From assembly GCF_965638725.1 (NCBI RefSeq), contig NC_134953.1:8207001-8271000 (forward strand): a stretch of DNA of 64,000 nt, in the 5' to 3' direction. The translations under genes were made by a program, and so were the position numbers. The stretch comes from Aptenodytes patagonicus. Its lineage: Eukaryota; Chordata; Aves; Sphenisciformes; Spheniscidae. The notes beneath the pieces are model-generated. The model made no database searches, was not told the origin of the DNA, and worked only from the letters and a program-made list of their open reading frames with translations. This document shows positions 1 to 13,240 of this stretch, piece by piece. Positions within the stretch are counted from its first letter, which is position 1; each line of letters starts with the position of its first letter.

Positions 1-3000
1 AAATTTTGAATGATGAACAGTAAATGAGACTGGCACCTGCACATTTAATAGATAAGAATAAACTGCTTCCTTGCAGCCGACAAGTTCACTGAAGAAAAAG
101 ATGGGATGCAATGATACAATTAAACAGTTTGCAGATACTAAAGGTATTTTAACCAGGAGAGTAGTTTCTCTTCTGTACCTCATTTCCTTATGACAGTTTT
201 GAAAATAAATCTGAACAAAATGGCCTGAGGAGGACAATCTGAAGCTGATGCTCCTCAAATTCTATCAAATAAGAGCGTAGGCTAGTGAGGGGTATTTCAC
301 CCGCATTTTTAACACCAAGCTTAAGTCCATCTGCACAGATTCTGTGTTATTTCTTCTCATTACAGATAACAGCAGCTATTTCTCTTTCTCGCTCTGGTTG
401 TAGGAGTAACACAGAGAAGAACAAGTTACTGTGGAGGGGAAAGACTTTTTTTATTCAAAGTTCACATCTCTAAGCAGTATTGTAACGTAGTCTGGGAAGC
501 AGGCGGTTATTTTCCCTGGAAGTTTTCCCAATCTGTATTTACAACGCACAAAGCACTTCCTTATTTAAAGTTGCTTAGAACACAACCTACTGCTTCCCAG
601 AATATTAGACCAAAGGCCACAGTAACTATTCTGCAACCGGTACACTGAACCTTACTGCTTTTGCTTCCCCTTCTTCCTTGTAATTTTTTTTTTTTTTTTG
701 AGAAAGGTGTATTGCCACATCCATTTTCCTTTTTGAATCTGGTCTTTAACAACTGTTTTTAAAAATAAAAAAAAATCACACTGAGAAAAGCTTCATATTC
801 AGGATTCTTTCTCTAAATTATCAGATTATCAAGATTTTATAATTCGGAGGGATGTAAATGAAAACTTTCTAACGGTTCAGTACGTTACGTTTACCTGGCT
901 CACACTAATCGGAGACTGTTTTAGCTGGATTAAGGTCACAAAATATACTTCAAAATTGCCATTTACAAATATGAACATACAACTCCAGTGCACACAGCGT
1001 ATCTGGTATACTGTTTAAGTTTCTCCATAGGAATGAGCGTACATCCTTTCATGTACCACATGACTGAAATCCGTGACTGAAAGTAATAACAGGCCTAACA
1101 TACAAACCCATTAGAAGAGTATGTCAGTTTTCAGAAGTTAACTTTACTCTTTCACAGTTTTTCCAACAGTTTTTATACTGACTGTTGATTTACTGTAACG
1201 CTATTCACCACCATACCTAGAGACATTAAAGTTACTTCAGCTGAAGAGAGTCTTTGAAAGCCCTCGTCATACTGCACTGAGATCTTACAAGATGGAATGC
1301 ATTTTCCAACTTTTTAATAACAAAAATATTTAAGTGATTTGCCAAAACAATTTACAACTGGCAAAAACGTCAGGCACACTGATACATGCGTTACGTAGCA
1401 TGCATTTTCACACCAGCAGAACATAGCTTTGGGGAAAAACAACTCTAAAACCTAGATTACTCAGGTATACTTTTATGGTCACAACGCTGAGAGAGATAAC
1501 GAGCCATCATTTTACGTATGAAGTAAATCAAACATTTGTCATCTTTCAAATATTTTATTTTAGTACTTTTAAATATGTTTTAATACAACAAAGATATAAA
1601 ACAATATATTAATTCAATCTGAGTTTAGAATCAAAACAGTATTTACTTATTTACAGTACTCACTTTAAACTTCACTGGCACACCTTCTAGCCATTAGGTA
1701 ATACTATTTTCTCTGTCGGAACAAAACTGAAGCAACTGTTCAGTGTGAAAAGTCATGTTTCTGCTTATGTTAAGTACCATGTACGATGCAACTTGTGGTT
1801 TCTCGCATTTGACAAATTTCTCCTATTTGACAAAACTGAACTGAAAGAGCAAAACTAAGTTACAGTTAGTCTGTCTAACTATGCAGTCACTGGGCTAACA
1901 GGTCAGGTTATCGTGCTCCACATTTATCATCTTAAGTTCTTACATACCTATTACAAACTGGCTTTAAAAATGTGCATGTCACTGAATTACGTACATAATA
2001 CTCACTGCAAATTTCTTAAGTATGCAGGATACTGCTATATAGAAAGTTCAGTGTTCACAATACTGTAGTGTTTATGGGGTTGGAGGGGTTTTTGAGTGTT
2101 TTTCTTCACATCATGAACAAGACATCAGTAGGTTCACTCCAAAGGACTTTCCCCCCCCCCCCAGCAATACTGTTTCAATTAGAATGGTGACAATGTCAAA
2201 GCCACAGCAGAAACAGTAATCTGTGTGAATCATCAGTGGTCTACCAATTAGCCCTTGATTGATAAAGTCTACGTGTGCAAAACAATTCAGAAGGTAAGCT
2301 GGCTCACTGCTAGGACTTCTGCCAAATATATTTCCATCTTGACAAGACTATCATGGTTTTTGTAGTTTGTCTTGGTTTCGGCAGGGATAGAGTTAATTTC
2401 CTTCCTAGTAGCTGGTACAGTGCTGTGTTTTGGATTTAGGATGAGAACAATGTTGGTAACACACCGGTGTTTTAGTTGTTGCTGAGCAGTGCTTACACTA
2501 GCCAAGAACTTTTCGGCTTCCCATGCTCTACCGACTGAGCAGGCTGGAGGTGCACAAGAAGCTGGGAGGGGGCACAGCCAGGACAGCTGACCCCAACTGG
2601 CCAAAGGGACATTCCATACCATGGGACGTCATGCTCAGTACAGAAACTGGGGAAAGCTGGCCGAGGGGTGGGGGTGGGGGGTGACCGCTGCTCAGGAACA
2701 GGCTAGGCATCAGTCGGCAGGTGGTGAGCAACTGCATTGTGCATCACTTGTTTTGTATATTCTTTTATCATTATTATTTTCCCTTCCTTTTCTGTCCTAT
2801 TAAACTGTCTTTATCTCAACCCACAAATTTTACTTCCCCCCCCCCCTCCCCTGATTCTCTCCCCCATCCCACTGGTTGGGGGGGGAGTGAGTGAACGGCT
2901 GTATAGTGTTTAGCTGCCTGCTGGGTTAAACCACAACATAGTTACAGGTCAAGTTTCTATAAAAGTATCCTATTAAAAAAAACCCAGAAAAATCCATATT

Positions 3001-6000
3001 GTCTGTAGATTACTGCAAATTCTCCCCAACTCTTCAGTAGAAACTACATGGACAGGATGAAAACTATCATAGTGATTATAGGTTACTTTTGTTATACTCC
3101 AGGTCCACAAAATGTACTTTTTTTTTCCTAAGACATCTGCTATTTCTTCAAATGCACATTTAATGATTAAGACTCAGCTCCACAATAGTTTTGGTGCTTG
3201 AAAACCTAGTGGACTTTTGTACACCAAAAAACTAGCTAAATAGTAATAAACAAGTGCAGCACTAAAGTATGCAAGCACCGCTTAGAAAAAACAAGGAGGT
3301 ACTAACTGCTGCAAAAGACTTGTACTGATGTCTGAGTTCAGCCCTTCCCTCTTTCCCTTCGACACTTTTTGGCACTACATGATACAGCCATGCAGAAAAG
3401 ATTACAGGAACCTGTGCTTTTGTCCTCACTGAAGGGTTTTAATACTTCTAAATAACCTTATTTAACATGCTTGCATCAAAAAAGAATTTATTTTTTTTTT
3501 CCAAATCATTTAACTGACTCTTGCTTCTTAAAGCAGCTAACTATCAAGGTTTTATTTTGGTGCTTTTTTTTTTTTTTAATACAGATTTATTCTCTCAGAA
3601 CCCAGTTAAGTAGTAATTTTTTTTAAATTCTACTGGAACGTTTTCTTCTATAGTAGATGTGGGGGAAGAAATCAGGGAAAACTAAAAAGAAAGTGACATT
3701 ACCTATTCCCATTACTGTAGCAGTATACCATGCACAGCACGCACTTGGCCTTATCCAAGAAAACGCTTAAACTAAAGTGGTAACCCTCACTGAAGTCAGA
3801 GTATTTAGTGATTTGCTGAAAGTTAAGCATATCATTTGCTTCATCACAAGCAGCATACTTACAGGATCTAATTCTTGCTAGTCGTGGACATTTAAATACT
3901 TCATGCCTATCTACATTTCTGTACCAACGCTCTGTGTAAGCGTTATTGTGTTTGCCAGAGGACACGAAGATACTTAACATATATGGAAGCTTTCTATATC
4001 ATTATTCAAGAACAGTTGGAGGAACCATGCTTAAAGATCCTTCCATAAGCTTTTGTCAGTGTAATCAGAATTTGCTAAAAAACCGCATCTATGTAAGTCT
4101 AATTTCCGTATGCCGGTGTAATGTCATAAAACCACTAGTTTAAGGGATCTTCCAGAAAGGAAAAACTAAAGGCAAAAAGTTTAGGAAAGCTATTCTATGA
4201 AGCTGTGTTATAAGGTACAATGGAAAAAAAAAAAAAAAAGAAGAGGGGGGAGTGCCTATGTGTCTATCACTTTCAGGTAGGTGCATACGTATCCTCACAC
4301 TGATAACAATAAGGAAGAGCTCAAGACTATCGTCAAGTCTCAAATATTACTAGATTTGCTAAGCTACCAAAAAAATGTGGCCCTCCCCTTCTTTTGTATA
4401 TCCAGTTACTCGGTTATACTTTTCTACTTGATTAGTTTGTGCACTTTGTAGTACTAGACTAATGTCGTTAGACACTTGCACTTGCTGATGTAACGCCGTA
4501 ATTAGTTCATTACTCTGAATTCAGCTTATGTGTGTGCTCCCACAGAAGGTGACTGCACAAAACAGGCGCAGCAAGTTAAAGGACAGCAAAAAGACTGGTG
4601 TGTGAACACGAGGGAGAAGGACAACCCTGAACGTATTTAGCATTAAATCCAAGGCCCAACGATGCTCTGCTGCCTTTACTTAGAAGTGCTTGTCAGCAGC
4701 AGAGAAGCAGCAAAATGCTTTTAAAACACTAACTCTTTCAAAAGGAGGTACAGAATTTTAAGGCTGTTACTTGCAACCTGTTTCCATCTAATGAACAATA
4801 AAGCTTACATTACCAACTTTACAGACTGACCTGTGCCCTTTTGCGTGTGAAATCTGATTTTTCTGTCTTCTATCAATTTCAAACCTTCCTCTTGCGTGTT
4901 TATAGACAAACAAAATTAACGTCCAAAATAGAAGACGACAATTATCCTGACAATGTTTTAACCCACTCAGTGCTCACAAAACCAACCTCTGTGTATTACT
5001 TATCTTGGACTCAGCTATTTAGCATCAAGGGAAACAGCACAAAAGAACAAGTTTCCTTTAAAAAACATTGATAGGCAATGCTGATTTAAAACATGGATTT
5101 ACTTAACAGAATTTGAAAAATTAAATTAGAACAAAGAGAGAAGCCTTATGTTTCAAAGTATATGAACTTCATTTTTTTAAAAAATAGTATTGAAATGATA
5201 GCTTTACTTTATGTAAACATTGTTACACTGGGCTGTACTTAAATTCTCCTGCATGTCTAAGTTGCAAAATAATTTTTCAGTTTAGACACAGCTGCGCCAG
5301 TTAGCACTGACATGGTTCTCTTCAGAATCAACACCTTTGCAGTTTAATTGCGTCCTTCTCTACACGTTATAACTTGAGTACAATCCCGCACATCCTGAGA
5401 ACAGACGTTTCCTAGCGTTTAAAAAATAGCATTCATAACCATGTCTGTATTGCAAAGGCAAATACAAATTAACAAATAGAGCTCTTTGATTATAAAGTCT
5501 CAAGAGCAATGTTCAAATTGCCTTCCTGAAATCAGAAAGGTAAGAACAGCAAATGAAAAGTCTTTAAGTCTTTCAGAATATTTTCTCCTTTTTTTTCTTA
5601 AGTGTAAGCACACTCCCCCAATGTGGATGGCAAGAGCCATTAGGCTATGGGAGATTGAACAATATAGTATTATACCTGCAATTTTGCTAGAAATTTGGAA
5701 CATTACAAATACAAAAGTCTGCAGAATAGTACAATGTATGTGTGCTCAATACAGTTGGCAGAGATACTCTAAGATGCACAGTTCCTCTGTGGAATAGGAG
5801 CTAAATTAAATTACAAAAGTAATATACTACAAAGAGTGGAAAATACTCAAGTTAGTACAATCCAGGTACATAAAAGGAACACAATACAGCAAGGAGTAGT
5901 CCACAGTAGTTTACAAGCCTCCAAATACAAAACTGTCTTGCAAAATTCCAAAGGGATTCTTTTCCATGCAAACCTAAGTACATTGTGGCCGTTAAGTCAG

Positions 6001-7505
6001 CTTGTACCAAGCTGGAAATGCTTCGTGTAACTTTCCAAGGCTGACTCACACTAACTTTTGCAGATACCACCTATTCTGAAATTGCAACAACCAAATTAAT
6101 GTCTATACCATTTTTATGATTTGCACCTTTTACCTATCAGTTTTCATTTAGCATAAATCTAATTTCAAGTCTCTACAGCCAACGTTGGCATTGTCCCCTT
6201 ACAACCACCACATAAGAGATCACCAACTGTGTGACCCTCGCTTACACGTTATGGACCTGGAGTGTTGGTTTGGGGTTTTGGGGGGTATTTTGTTGTGGGG
6301 TTTTTTTTTTTAAAACAATCAAAACTCAACTGCTTATGGTACTTTTATCTTTCAGCGTAGTAAATGAGCAACTTAAATTAAGAACTAGCCTCTTTCCATA
6401 CTTGTTAGAAGAACATATACTGTGTGTATTTATATATATAAACAAATATACTGTGTGTATATATCCAGAGATATTCACCATATTGTTGACACCAGAGTGC
6501 TAAAACATACATCAATATGAGCACTATTTCCAATACTCACTATTATTACTTTTCCTGAAAGAGTTACTACATGCATTTTCCCCATCCATTTATGGGACAG
6601 TAAGATATAATGAAGATAACTGTTCTGTTTTTCCAATGTTAAAGAGCTGCTCCTAAAAAGCATGCACAGGTTTGGGTATAAAGCAATTAAAACCACACAA
6701 AAGTTATTTTGTGGCTTTAAACTCACTAAAGCTAAATTGACTTTACTTTCTGTGGATGTAGCATTTACTTTAACTCATTTATTTAAACACAAAAGGGAAA
6801 ACTTCCAAGTGCTAGAACAACCATATAGACAACTGATAGACTAGACTAAATAAGCTCTCATTAAAAAAACATCATCACTGCATAGCCACAAGGCAGACTT
6901 TCATTTTTGGCAACCTGTACGCAGACCATTTATACTGTCAATTATACTTTAAGACTTGTTATTTAACAGTTAAGAGACCCTTTTAGCAAGGAACTATATT
7001 GCTTTCCTCGTTATGACACAGTACTCCTCAATCTTTAAGTATACACAGAGTTTGTTTTGAAAATTACATTTATGACTGTTTTAAAAGAAAATCTTCATAA
7101 AGTTCTAATTTTTTAGTCAGTATATGTAAAGGCTGGCATGTCAGGTAACAGAGATTATATGGACCTGTAAAGGGTATATTATATTCAGTACAAGCACATA
7201 TTTGAGGTTAGAGTTACTTAAACACTCACATAGAACCTTACTAAGGGTAACAGTATTCTGATTCATATTCATGGTTCACTGATAGCCTTTACTGGTCCCT
7301 GCATTGTTCTCTATTTTAGCAACAAGAAAACAAAACACATCCCTGTGAAGTATGGGAACCCCATTTTATGGCTAAGAATCTAAGAAACAAGACAAGGAGG
7401 AGGAGATCACGGAGCAAAAAATGTTACTTTACATCCCCCCCCAGTTAGCCTTGTAGGATCTTAGCCATAATGCTTCATAAAAATCTGAATTGACCCACAC
7501 ACTCT
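1..7505 (-). other. SAMD8 3' UTR and downstream flank
   Basis: AT-rich with no open frame that resembles a protein. SAMD8 runs into it from the right, and the gene has a long 3' UTR in other vertebrates. Minus-strand AATAAA signals occur at several points, for example 6778-6783, 3487-3492, 1554-1559 and 450-455; which one is used cannot be told from sequence. The only clear insert is the solo LTR at 2368-2938. VDAC2, the next gene in mammals, is not seen. Confidence 0.5.
2368..2938 (+). mobile_element. Solo LTR of an ERVL-type endogenous retrovirus
   Basis: 571 bp, opening TGTC and ending CA, flanked by the same 5 bp, TAGTT, at 2363-2367 and 2939-2943. A 5-bp target duplication fits the ERVL class. 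Plus-strand sense is set by an ATTAAA signal and T-rich U3/R region near the right end. No internal viral genes lie beside it, so it is a solo LTR left by recombination. It is clearly related to the copy at 59031-59580 but differs from it at many sites, so both are old. Confidence 0.92.
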
Positions 7506-7810
7506 TCAGCCGATCAATCTTTTCAGTATAGTAGGTTTTGAAAAGGGCCAGCAATACTCATTGGGAACAGTACCGTTAACATTGCATTCAAAAAAAGAAA
7601 ACATCGGAAACCAGATCCTTGCTCTCCTACTCTGTTGATATGCTCTAGTATTAGCCAATGTATGGTAATACAAAAAGAGTCTTGTAGTGATGTAAAAAGC
7701 AATGAAGACGTCTATAGAATAATGTTCATGTGCAGCCAAAATGAAGAAGATTCCAAAGAGATTCAGGACCCAGGATAAGGTATGCAAGAAGTTCCAGCTC
7801 CTTGGCGTAT
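7506..7810 (-). CDS. SAMD8: SAMD8 last coding exon, with catalytic His and Asp, and stop
   Basis: 305 bp from the acceptor CTCCTAG to TGA at 7508-7506. Reads [14 protein letters not shown], the HEHYSIDV motif with the second His and the Asp of the triad, two membrane segments and the cytosolic tail ending KRLIG. The tail matches the SMSr C terminus closely, which separates it from SGMS1 and SGMS2. Confidence 0.97.
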
Positions 7811-10800
7811 CTAGGAGAAAACAGAAAGTGACTAACCTTCAAAAATCTGGGTCATTACGAAATCCAGGCCTAGACATTGCAAGTTTTTACACAGATTTTT
7901 CATCCAAAAATGTGACGAAGTTACTGTCTTCGCCTGGAAATTTTGTTTACATCTACATGTCCAATAAATCCCATGAAAACAACCAGGGAAGTTATAAATG
8001 TCTATCACTTCATGACTTCACTTACAAATACAGGTATTATGCATTTCTGGATTAACAGAGTGTCCTAAAATAGTTTAGGAACATGCAAAGCAGAATTCTT
8101 TGTTCAACTAACAACTTCTAGTGAAAATCATACCTTTTCCATGTAATAAGGGGAAAAATGTCATAAAGCATACATTATTCTGTTTTTGCGGTTATTCCAT
8201 CATAGGTGAACTCAAACTAATTACCTTAGCTTGCTATATAATGTAACAAATCGCACTTTTATTCACAGAAGAGCACTATTGTTTCATATATTCTCACTCA
8301 TAGAATAGAATAGAATCATTAAGGTTGGAAAAGACCTCTAAGATCATCGGGTCCAACTGTCGACCCAACACCACCACCCACTAAACCATGTCTGTAAGCG
8401 CCTCATCTACACGTCTTTTAAATACTTCCAGGGATGGGGACTCAACCACCTCCCTGGGCAGCCTGTTCCAATGTTTAACCACTCTTTCAGTAAAGAAGTT
8501 TTTCCTCAAATAATCACTCATTATGAGGTTTGGTATTTCGGCTTTATGGATCATACTACACGTACACCCACCTAGCCTGGTATTTTGCCTAACAGGGGTC
8601 ACTGGCAGATTACCTAGGGAAGTGTACAGGAACAGACAATCATAAATATCTTCCCTAGTATTCTCCCAGTAGCAAGCTAAAAGCCTTTCTAATTTTCTCG
8701 GCTCACATGTTCTTCCAAGTGTGCCCTATTCATCCTTCCATTAATCTAGGTGGTGCTGCTCCTTTCCCGTCTGCAAGTGAACTGTCACAAATCTGAGAAA
8801 GAGCACAGCAATCTGAATTTATATTTGTTTGCCTTAATGTTACACTCTGAACTTCGAGAAGGTCGAGCAGCAGATATTCTTAAGGAGAGTTAGTATTTAC
8901 ACTCTCGCACCCTTGGTTGACAGCAAGCAGTACATATTCTTAACACTTAAGGACATTTAAGTATTGACACTCCGTACTTACATTCTGTGACAAAGAAGTT
9001 GAGCATGGTCAGGACGACAGTGTGGCCACTGAACATATAATCTCCACACGTATGTACTCCAGTCAGAGTCATTCCAAAGCCACTCCATATTGCAAATGCC
9101 CGCTGAAGTTTTGCCCAAACATTGCCATACAACTAGACGACAGTGACATTAACCTTTAGTAAGTTGCAACCCCGCCGCCCGAACAGTATGTCCTTAAAGT
9201 TAGCTGTATAGCACTATGTGTGTTTAACACCATTTATCATGTCGGGTCTTTTATTAAAATGCAGGTTAGCACATCTTTGGATTTCTTGTGGCAGTGAGTC
9301 ACATTAGTAACTACAATTATTAATTGTATTCATCATACCTCTGATGAATACTGGAATTTAGAGCAAGTATTTTGTCGCAAGTGATTTACGTACAGAGACT
9401 GCCACGTTTTTTTGAATGTATTCAACCTCCCAATGTGTCCTTGTCAAGATTCCAATATATTCAGCTCAAACCTCTTCTAACTAAAAGTTAGGATAAAACC
9501 GTGAAATCCCACATTCCATAGACTATCCCTTATTAGAAGGGGTGAAATAATAATATTTGTTGGTTTTTTTTAAACCATGCATCCAACAAGACAAAGAAGT
9601 GATTACTCCACTTTCAGCCTTTCTTCATGAAGTCAGCACCTTAAGCACACACTTCTCTGACGTATTCTCTCAGGTTTACACTGTGAAATATTCTGAACAC
9701 CCTTCCCCAAGTAACTATCTCCTCTCCAAAGTGGCAAGTGCTTCTAAGACCCCTAGTTCTTACAAACACACATCTAACATTATGGTCACAACAATCTTAA
9801 TCATATCTTAAATAAATTTTTTAAAAAAAGGAAATAAGAAAAATAATTTAAAGCATTTTAAGTTTTTACCTTTCCAGTACACTGCAAGTGCTGGCCTGGC
9901 ACAGAGAGTGAGGTAACAAACATTGTAATGCAACGTAGTAAGAATACTGTCCCCATGAGGCTGCACAGCCTTCGCAGAAGTATAGATCTGGGAAAAGTAC
10001 ATAGGAACTGATTGCAAGAGTCCTAATATACTGTATTTTTAAATCAGGAAAGTTATGATAAAAGCATTTCCCCCCATACCAACTTAATCCATGAAGTCCC
10101 TTCATCATTGCTGCACGTTTCACAGTAAAAAAAATATTTTTATTTTTTAAGTAGTACTGTAAACGTATGGTTCCACATGACAGGGCAAGACACTGTAGCA
10201 AGCTTACTGTCACCAAAAGGTACAGCCCCACTCCTCTGCAGCTACACTTGTACCAGCTTTAGCACTCATGCCTTCTGTTGGCAAACCGATAAAAATAACA
10301 AACTGGTAGAAATTTAACTTAAAATACTCACGCACACAAAAGGGTTTTCTGCCCTTCAGTGACAGCAAGCTACTAGGCTGGCCCAGTCATCCCGTGGAAT
10401 TTCATTCTCGTAGGATTTTATTATTTATACACAAAACTGTGACAGTATGAGAGTATATACTGACAACTCTCAAATACATATGTTCTGAAGGAAATTACAC
10501 GTGAATCTGGTAGAAAAGTAAATTCAGATTACTCCTTTGTAATGTTCACAAGTCACCATTCTTGATTAAATCCTCCCTAATCCATTTTAACAGGGACATA
10601 TTAGAGGCTTACAAGTTTCTTATTAAATGGAAAGCCTTAAACAATCATCATAAATTCTTGTTACAGTCCTTTCTCTGAATCAAAGTACCAGTTAATTTTA
10701 ATTTTATATACTGTACCTGTGTTTGTGAAGCAGAAGAACCAACAGCCAAATGTAGCAAAGAATTACGCCACATACTTCAGTCATAGCAAAAGCCCATGGT

Positions 10801-13213
10801 ATCCTAGGGACGCTAAAAAAAAAAGGCAAAAAAAGGATGAAGGAAGAAAGTTTACTTACAATACAAGGACTTAATTTTTCTTTCTAGCCTCAGTATTTAG
10901 AATAAAGGCATATAAAGTTCTAACTACAAAACTAACTTGCATTAATCTGACAACAGTTTAAACTACAACCAAAAATGATTTTGTTAGGCTGAATTAAATA
11001 GAATTTGAATTAATTTTTAATTACATTATCTCCTTTCTAATAATGTATTTTCAGCAGACATTTACACAGAATTCACTAAGTCAAAGAAAATCTCTAATAT
11101 GCTCTCTTAATTTACACGTGTGATTTACTAACAGGATGTGTTCCCCTACCATTGTTTCCCAACAACCTTCTTCATTCTGACACAAACTTGCATCATGTCA
11201 ATTATGCTGCTTATGCCTAATAAGAATGCCATGTCAACACAATTAATGGAGTGCTGCAAAGCATAAAATCCTAAATACTTACAATGAAGCAGAACTGCAC
11301 AGAAAAGCATTAGGAAAAATAAAAAACGTTTTCAAAGTTAGATTTCAATGATAATCACTATATGCAAACCTTTTAGCCTTGCTTGTCAAAAAATTTAAGA
11401 CTCTCTTGCACACACACGGCACCAGTAACAATTTCCACTCTGCAATTTCACCAAAATACAGATTGACAGATTTCAAGAGAGGCTGCTCCTCATAGTTTTG
11501 GGTTCCCCTTGATACAAAGGGGTAGCAAAGCGCTGCTCAAATGCTAGCTGTGTAGTAATCCCCTCGCATTGTTTTGTGAGCTGCTGCTTTCTGACCTCCC
11601 CCATCCTCCTGCCCACTGACTACCGTGGTAGTGCCCTGGGAACAAAATCCAGCAATGCCATAGCTCCCGTTCTCTCTCCTCTCTTCCACTTTGCTGGATG
11701 CGGTCCGTCCTTGCTGAGTTTTATCTAAATTTATGGGGAGATTCTGCACACTTACTCAAAAGATTAGACCCCTACTGACTTCACAAAAACCATAATGAAA
11801 ATGGAAATTACTGGCAGGAATAAGGAGACCACAAAGACTGAAATCTTTAACAGTTTATCTTGTTTTTTTAAAACTCTCTAGGCAGTAAGTTTTCTATGGT
11901 GCAAGTACACTTGCTCAAAGGGAGCATCTATCCCCTGTTAAATCTGCGGTCAATGACTAGAATTTCACCTTTGCTATTGTGTCTCTTTTCTACCTGAAGA
12001 GATATTTTAATGAAATATTTTCTTTAAAAAATGAGCAGGTACTGCGTAAGTCACGACAGTGTTTTAGTACACAGATACTCTATGGTTAAAAGAGATGCTG
12101 GTCTAATTCAGTCTGCTTCAGAGTTTCCCTCTTCAGTTTCCATCTTCAACAAGTTGACAGCGGGGAGACAGCATAAATACAGTATCAATGCTATTCCCTT
12201 TCAATTTCCTTGCTCACTGGCAGACCAAAATATCCCTTCATCAAAATTCTTTCTATAGCAAGACATGTTAAGCTTCATAGCAGCATCTGGATTTCAGAAA
12301 AAGCATATGGCTGCTTATCTATGCCAGCTGACCATCACTCTTTTTACTAGAATGAGAGGATGGACAAATTAATTCCTGTGCTGTGATTAGCTAAAAATGT
12401 AGAGCTAAATATAAACTGGGCAGAACAGCAGCTCAGTTTATTTTCCCCTGAGAAGGCTAAATCTCTGCATCTAACTGATGCGCATTTCAATTTTAGCAGA
12501 AGGGTTTACTACACTCTAATTACTATTTTGCAGAGGCATCTTCAAGAACATACGAAACTTTGAGAATGAAGAAAAGACAGCCTATACTTTAACCATCAAG
12601 TTACTGTTTTGTTTTAAAAGAAAATTTCTTACCTATCTAGAAATATGTCCGGTAGAGGTGGATATGTTTGCATGTCAGGTACTCGCTCATGTACTATAAC
12701 CATAACGAACGATGTAAAGCCAAACACTATGAAGACATAAACACAACTTAAAACAGTCTTCCAGTACTCCGGGTCCAGTCTTCGGGTAGCGTGTTTGTTT
12801 TTTCCGTTTGCATATTGACACTGATCACCATTCAAGTCAGTAATTGCTCCATCATAGTCCCGAGGTACTTCACCATTACAAAACCAATCTGTACCCTGTA
12901 GTGAAGCAACACTTGGGCACGCTGTGCCAACATGACTATCGCTGTTGTAACCCAGCTCTTCCAGGACATCGATATGTTGCTTCTGTAGTTTACGTATGGA
13001 CAACATTAGCCTTTTGATGTCCCCCAGGACTTTGATTTCCAAAGGAGGGGATCGTAAGTCATACTCAGTAAGTGTCAGCAGTGTAATTCCATCTAGCCTG
13101 TGTCTATTGCACAAAACATCCACATATTCACAGAAGCCTTCTTCCTTCAGCCACTTGGCCACGTTCTTGGTAGTCCAACGTCGAATGCAAAGCTGGTTAT
13201 TGCCTGCCATCAT
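7506..13213 (-). CDS. SAMD8: SAMD8 (sphingomyelin synthase-related protein, SMSr), five coding exons, complete
   Basis: Enzyme of the sphingomyelin synthase family. Known family role: makes ceramide phosphoethanolamine in the ER and keeps ER ceramide low. Coding exons on the minus strand, in order: 13213-12633, 10812-10717, 9987-9870, 9132-8982, 7810-7506. They sum to 1,251 bp, or 416 codons plus TGA, and every junction joins in phase at AG/GT sites. Counting from the first of two adjacent Met codons: SAM domain about 11-77, first membrane span about 152-175, then spans near 201-222, 235-256, 296-315 and 328-365. The lipid phosphate phosphatase-type triad is visible: His302 in CGDYMFSGH, and His345 and Asp349 in HYSID. 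Starting at the second Met (13210, better Kozak context, MAGNNQL) gives 415 aa, with the Asp at 348 as I recall for the human protein. The product looks whole. Sequence recognition is from family memory, not a search. Confidence 0.97.
8300..8602 (-). mobile_element. CR1 LINE, 3' end fragment
   Basis: The left end carries the CR1 tail on the minus strand (ATTCTATT repeats before the end at about 8300). Inward from this is the 3' UTR match, and a reading frame with [18 protein letters not shown], the well-known C terminus of the CR1 reverse transcriptase ORF. It is heavily 5'-truncated, as CR1 copies usually are. The part beyond about 8525 is less typical, so the right border is uncertain. It lies in the last SAMD8 intron. 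Confidence 0.9.
8982..9132 (-). CDS. SAMD8: SAMD8 coding exon 4, with first catalytic His
   Basis: 151 bp. Begins in phase 0 after CTAG with LYGNVWAKL and ends FFVTE plus one base at the donor GAAT/GTAAGT. It contains the conserved [11 protein letters not shown] segment that supplies the first His of the family's catalytic triad. Confidence 0.96.
9870..9987 (-). CDS. SAMD8: SAMD8 coding exon 3
   Basis: 118 bp. Reads [12 protein letters not shown] and on to [10 protein letters not shown]: third membrane helix and the luminal loop before the catalytic part. Acceptor CCCAG just before 9987; donor AAAG/GTAAAA. It starts by completing the Arg codon of the previous exon and ends in phase 0. Confidence 0.95.
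10717..10812 (-). CDS. SAMD8: SAMD8 coding exon 2
   Basis: 96 bp, below the length of the usual ORF cut-off. It reads [16 protein letters not shown] and on to LLLHKHR, which is the second membrane helix of SMSr. Acceptor TTTTAG at 10813-10814; donor CACAG/GTACAG at 10716-10715. It enters and leaves in phase 2. Confidence 0.95.
12633..13213 (-). CDS. SAMD8: SAMD8 coding exon 1 (exon 2 of the gene): SAM domain and first membrane span
   Basis: Carries the start codon, the SAM domain ([17 protein letters not shown] onward), a linker and the first transmembrane helix, ending in DIFLD. The donor reads ATAG/GTAAG and leaves phase 2. The exon probably begins at 13240, after a pyrimidine-rich stretch and CAG, so it has about 27-30 nt of 5' UTR. 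Two Met codons in a row (13213 and 13210) leave the exact start open; the second has A at -3 and G at +4. Confidence 0.96.
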
Positions 13214-13240
13214 CCTTCTCTATCCGCCAATAAAATTGAC

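Noticed and set aside
2287-2803. Open frames across the solo LTR
   Set aside because: They fall within non-coding LTR sequence and also occur in the other copy as repeat by-products.
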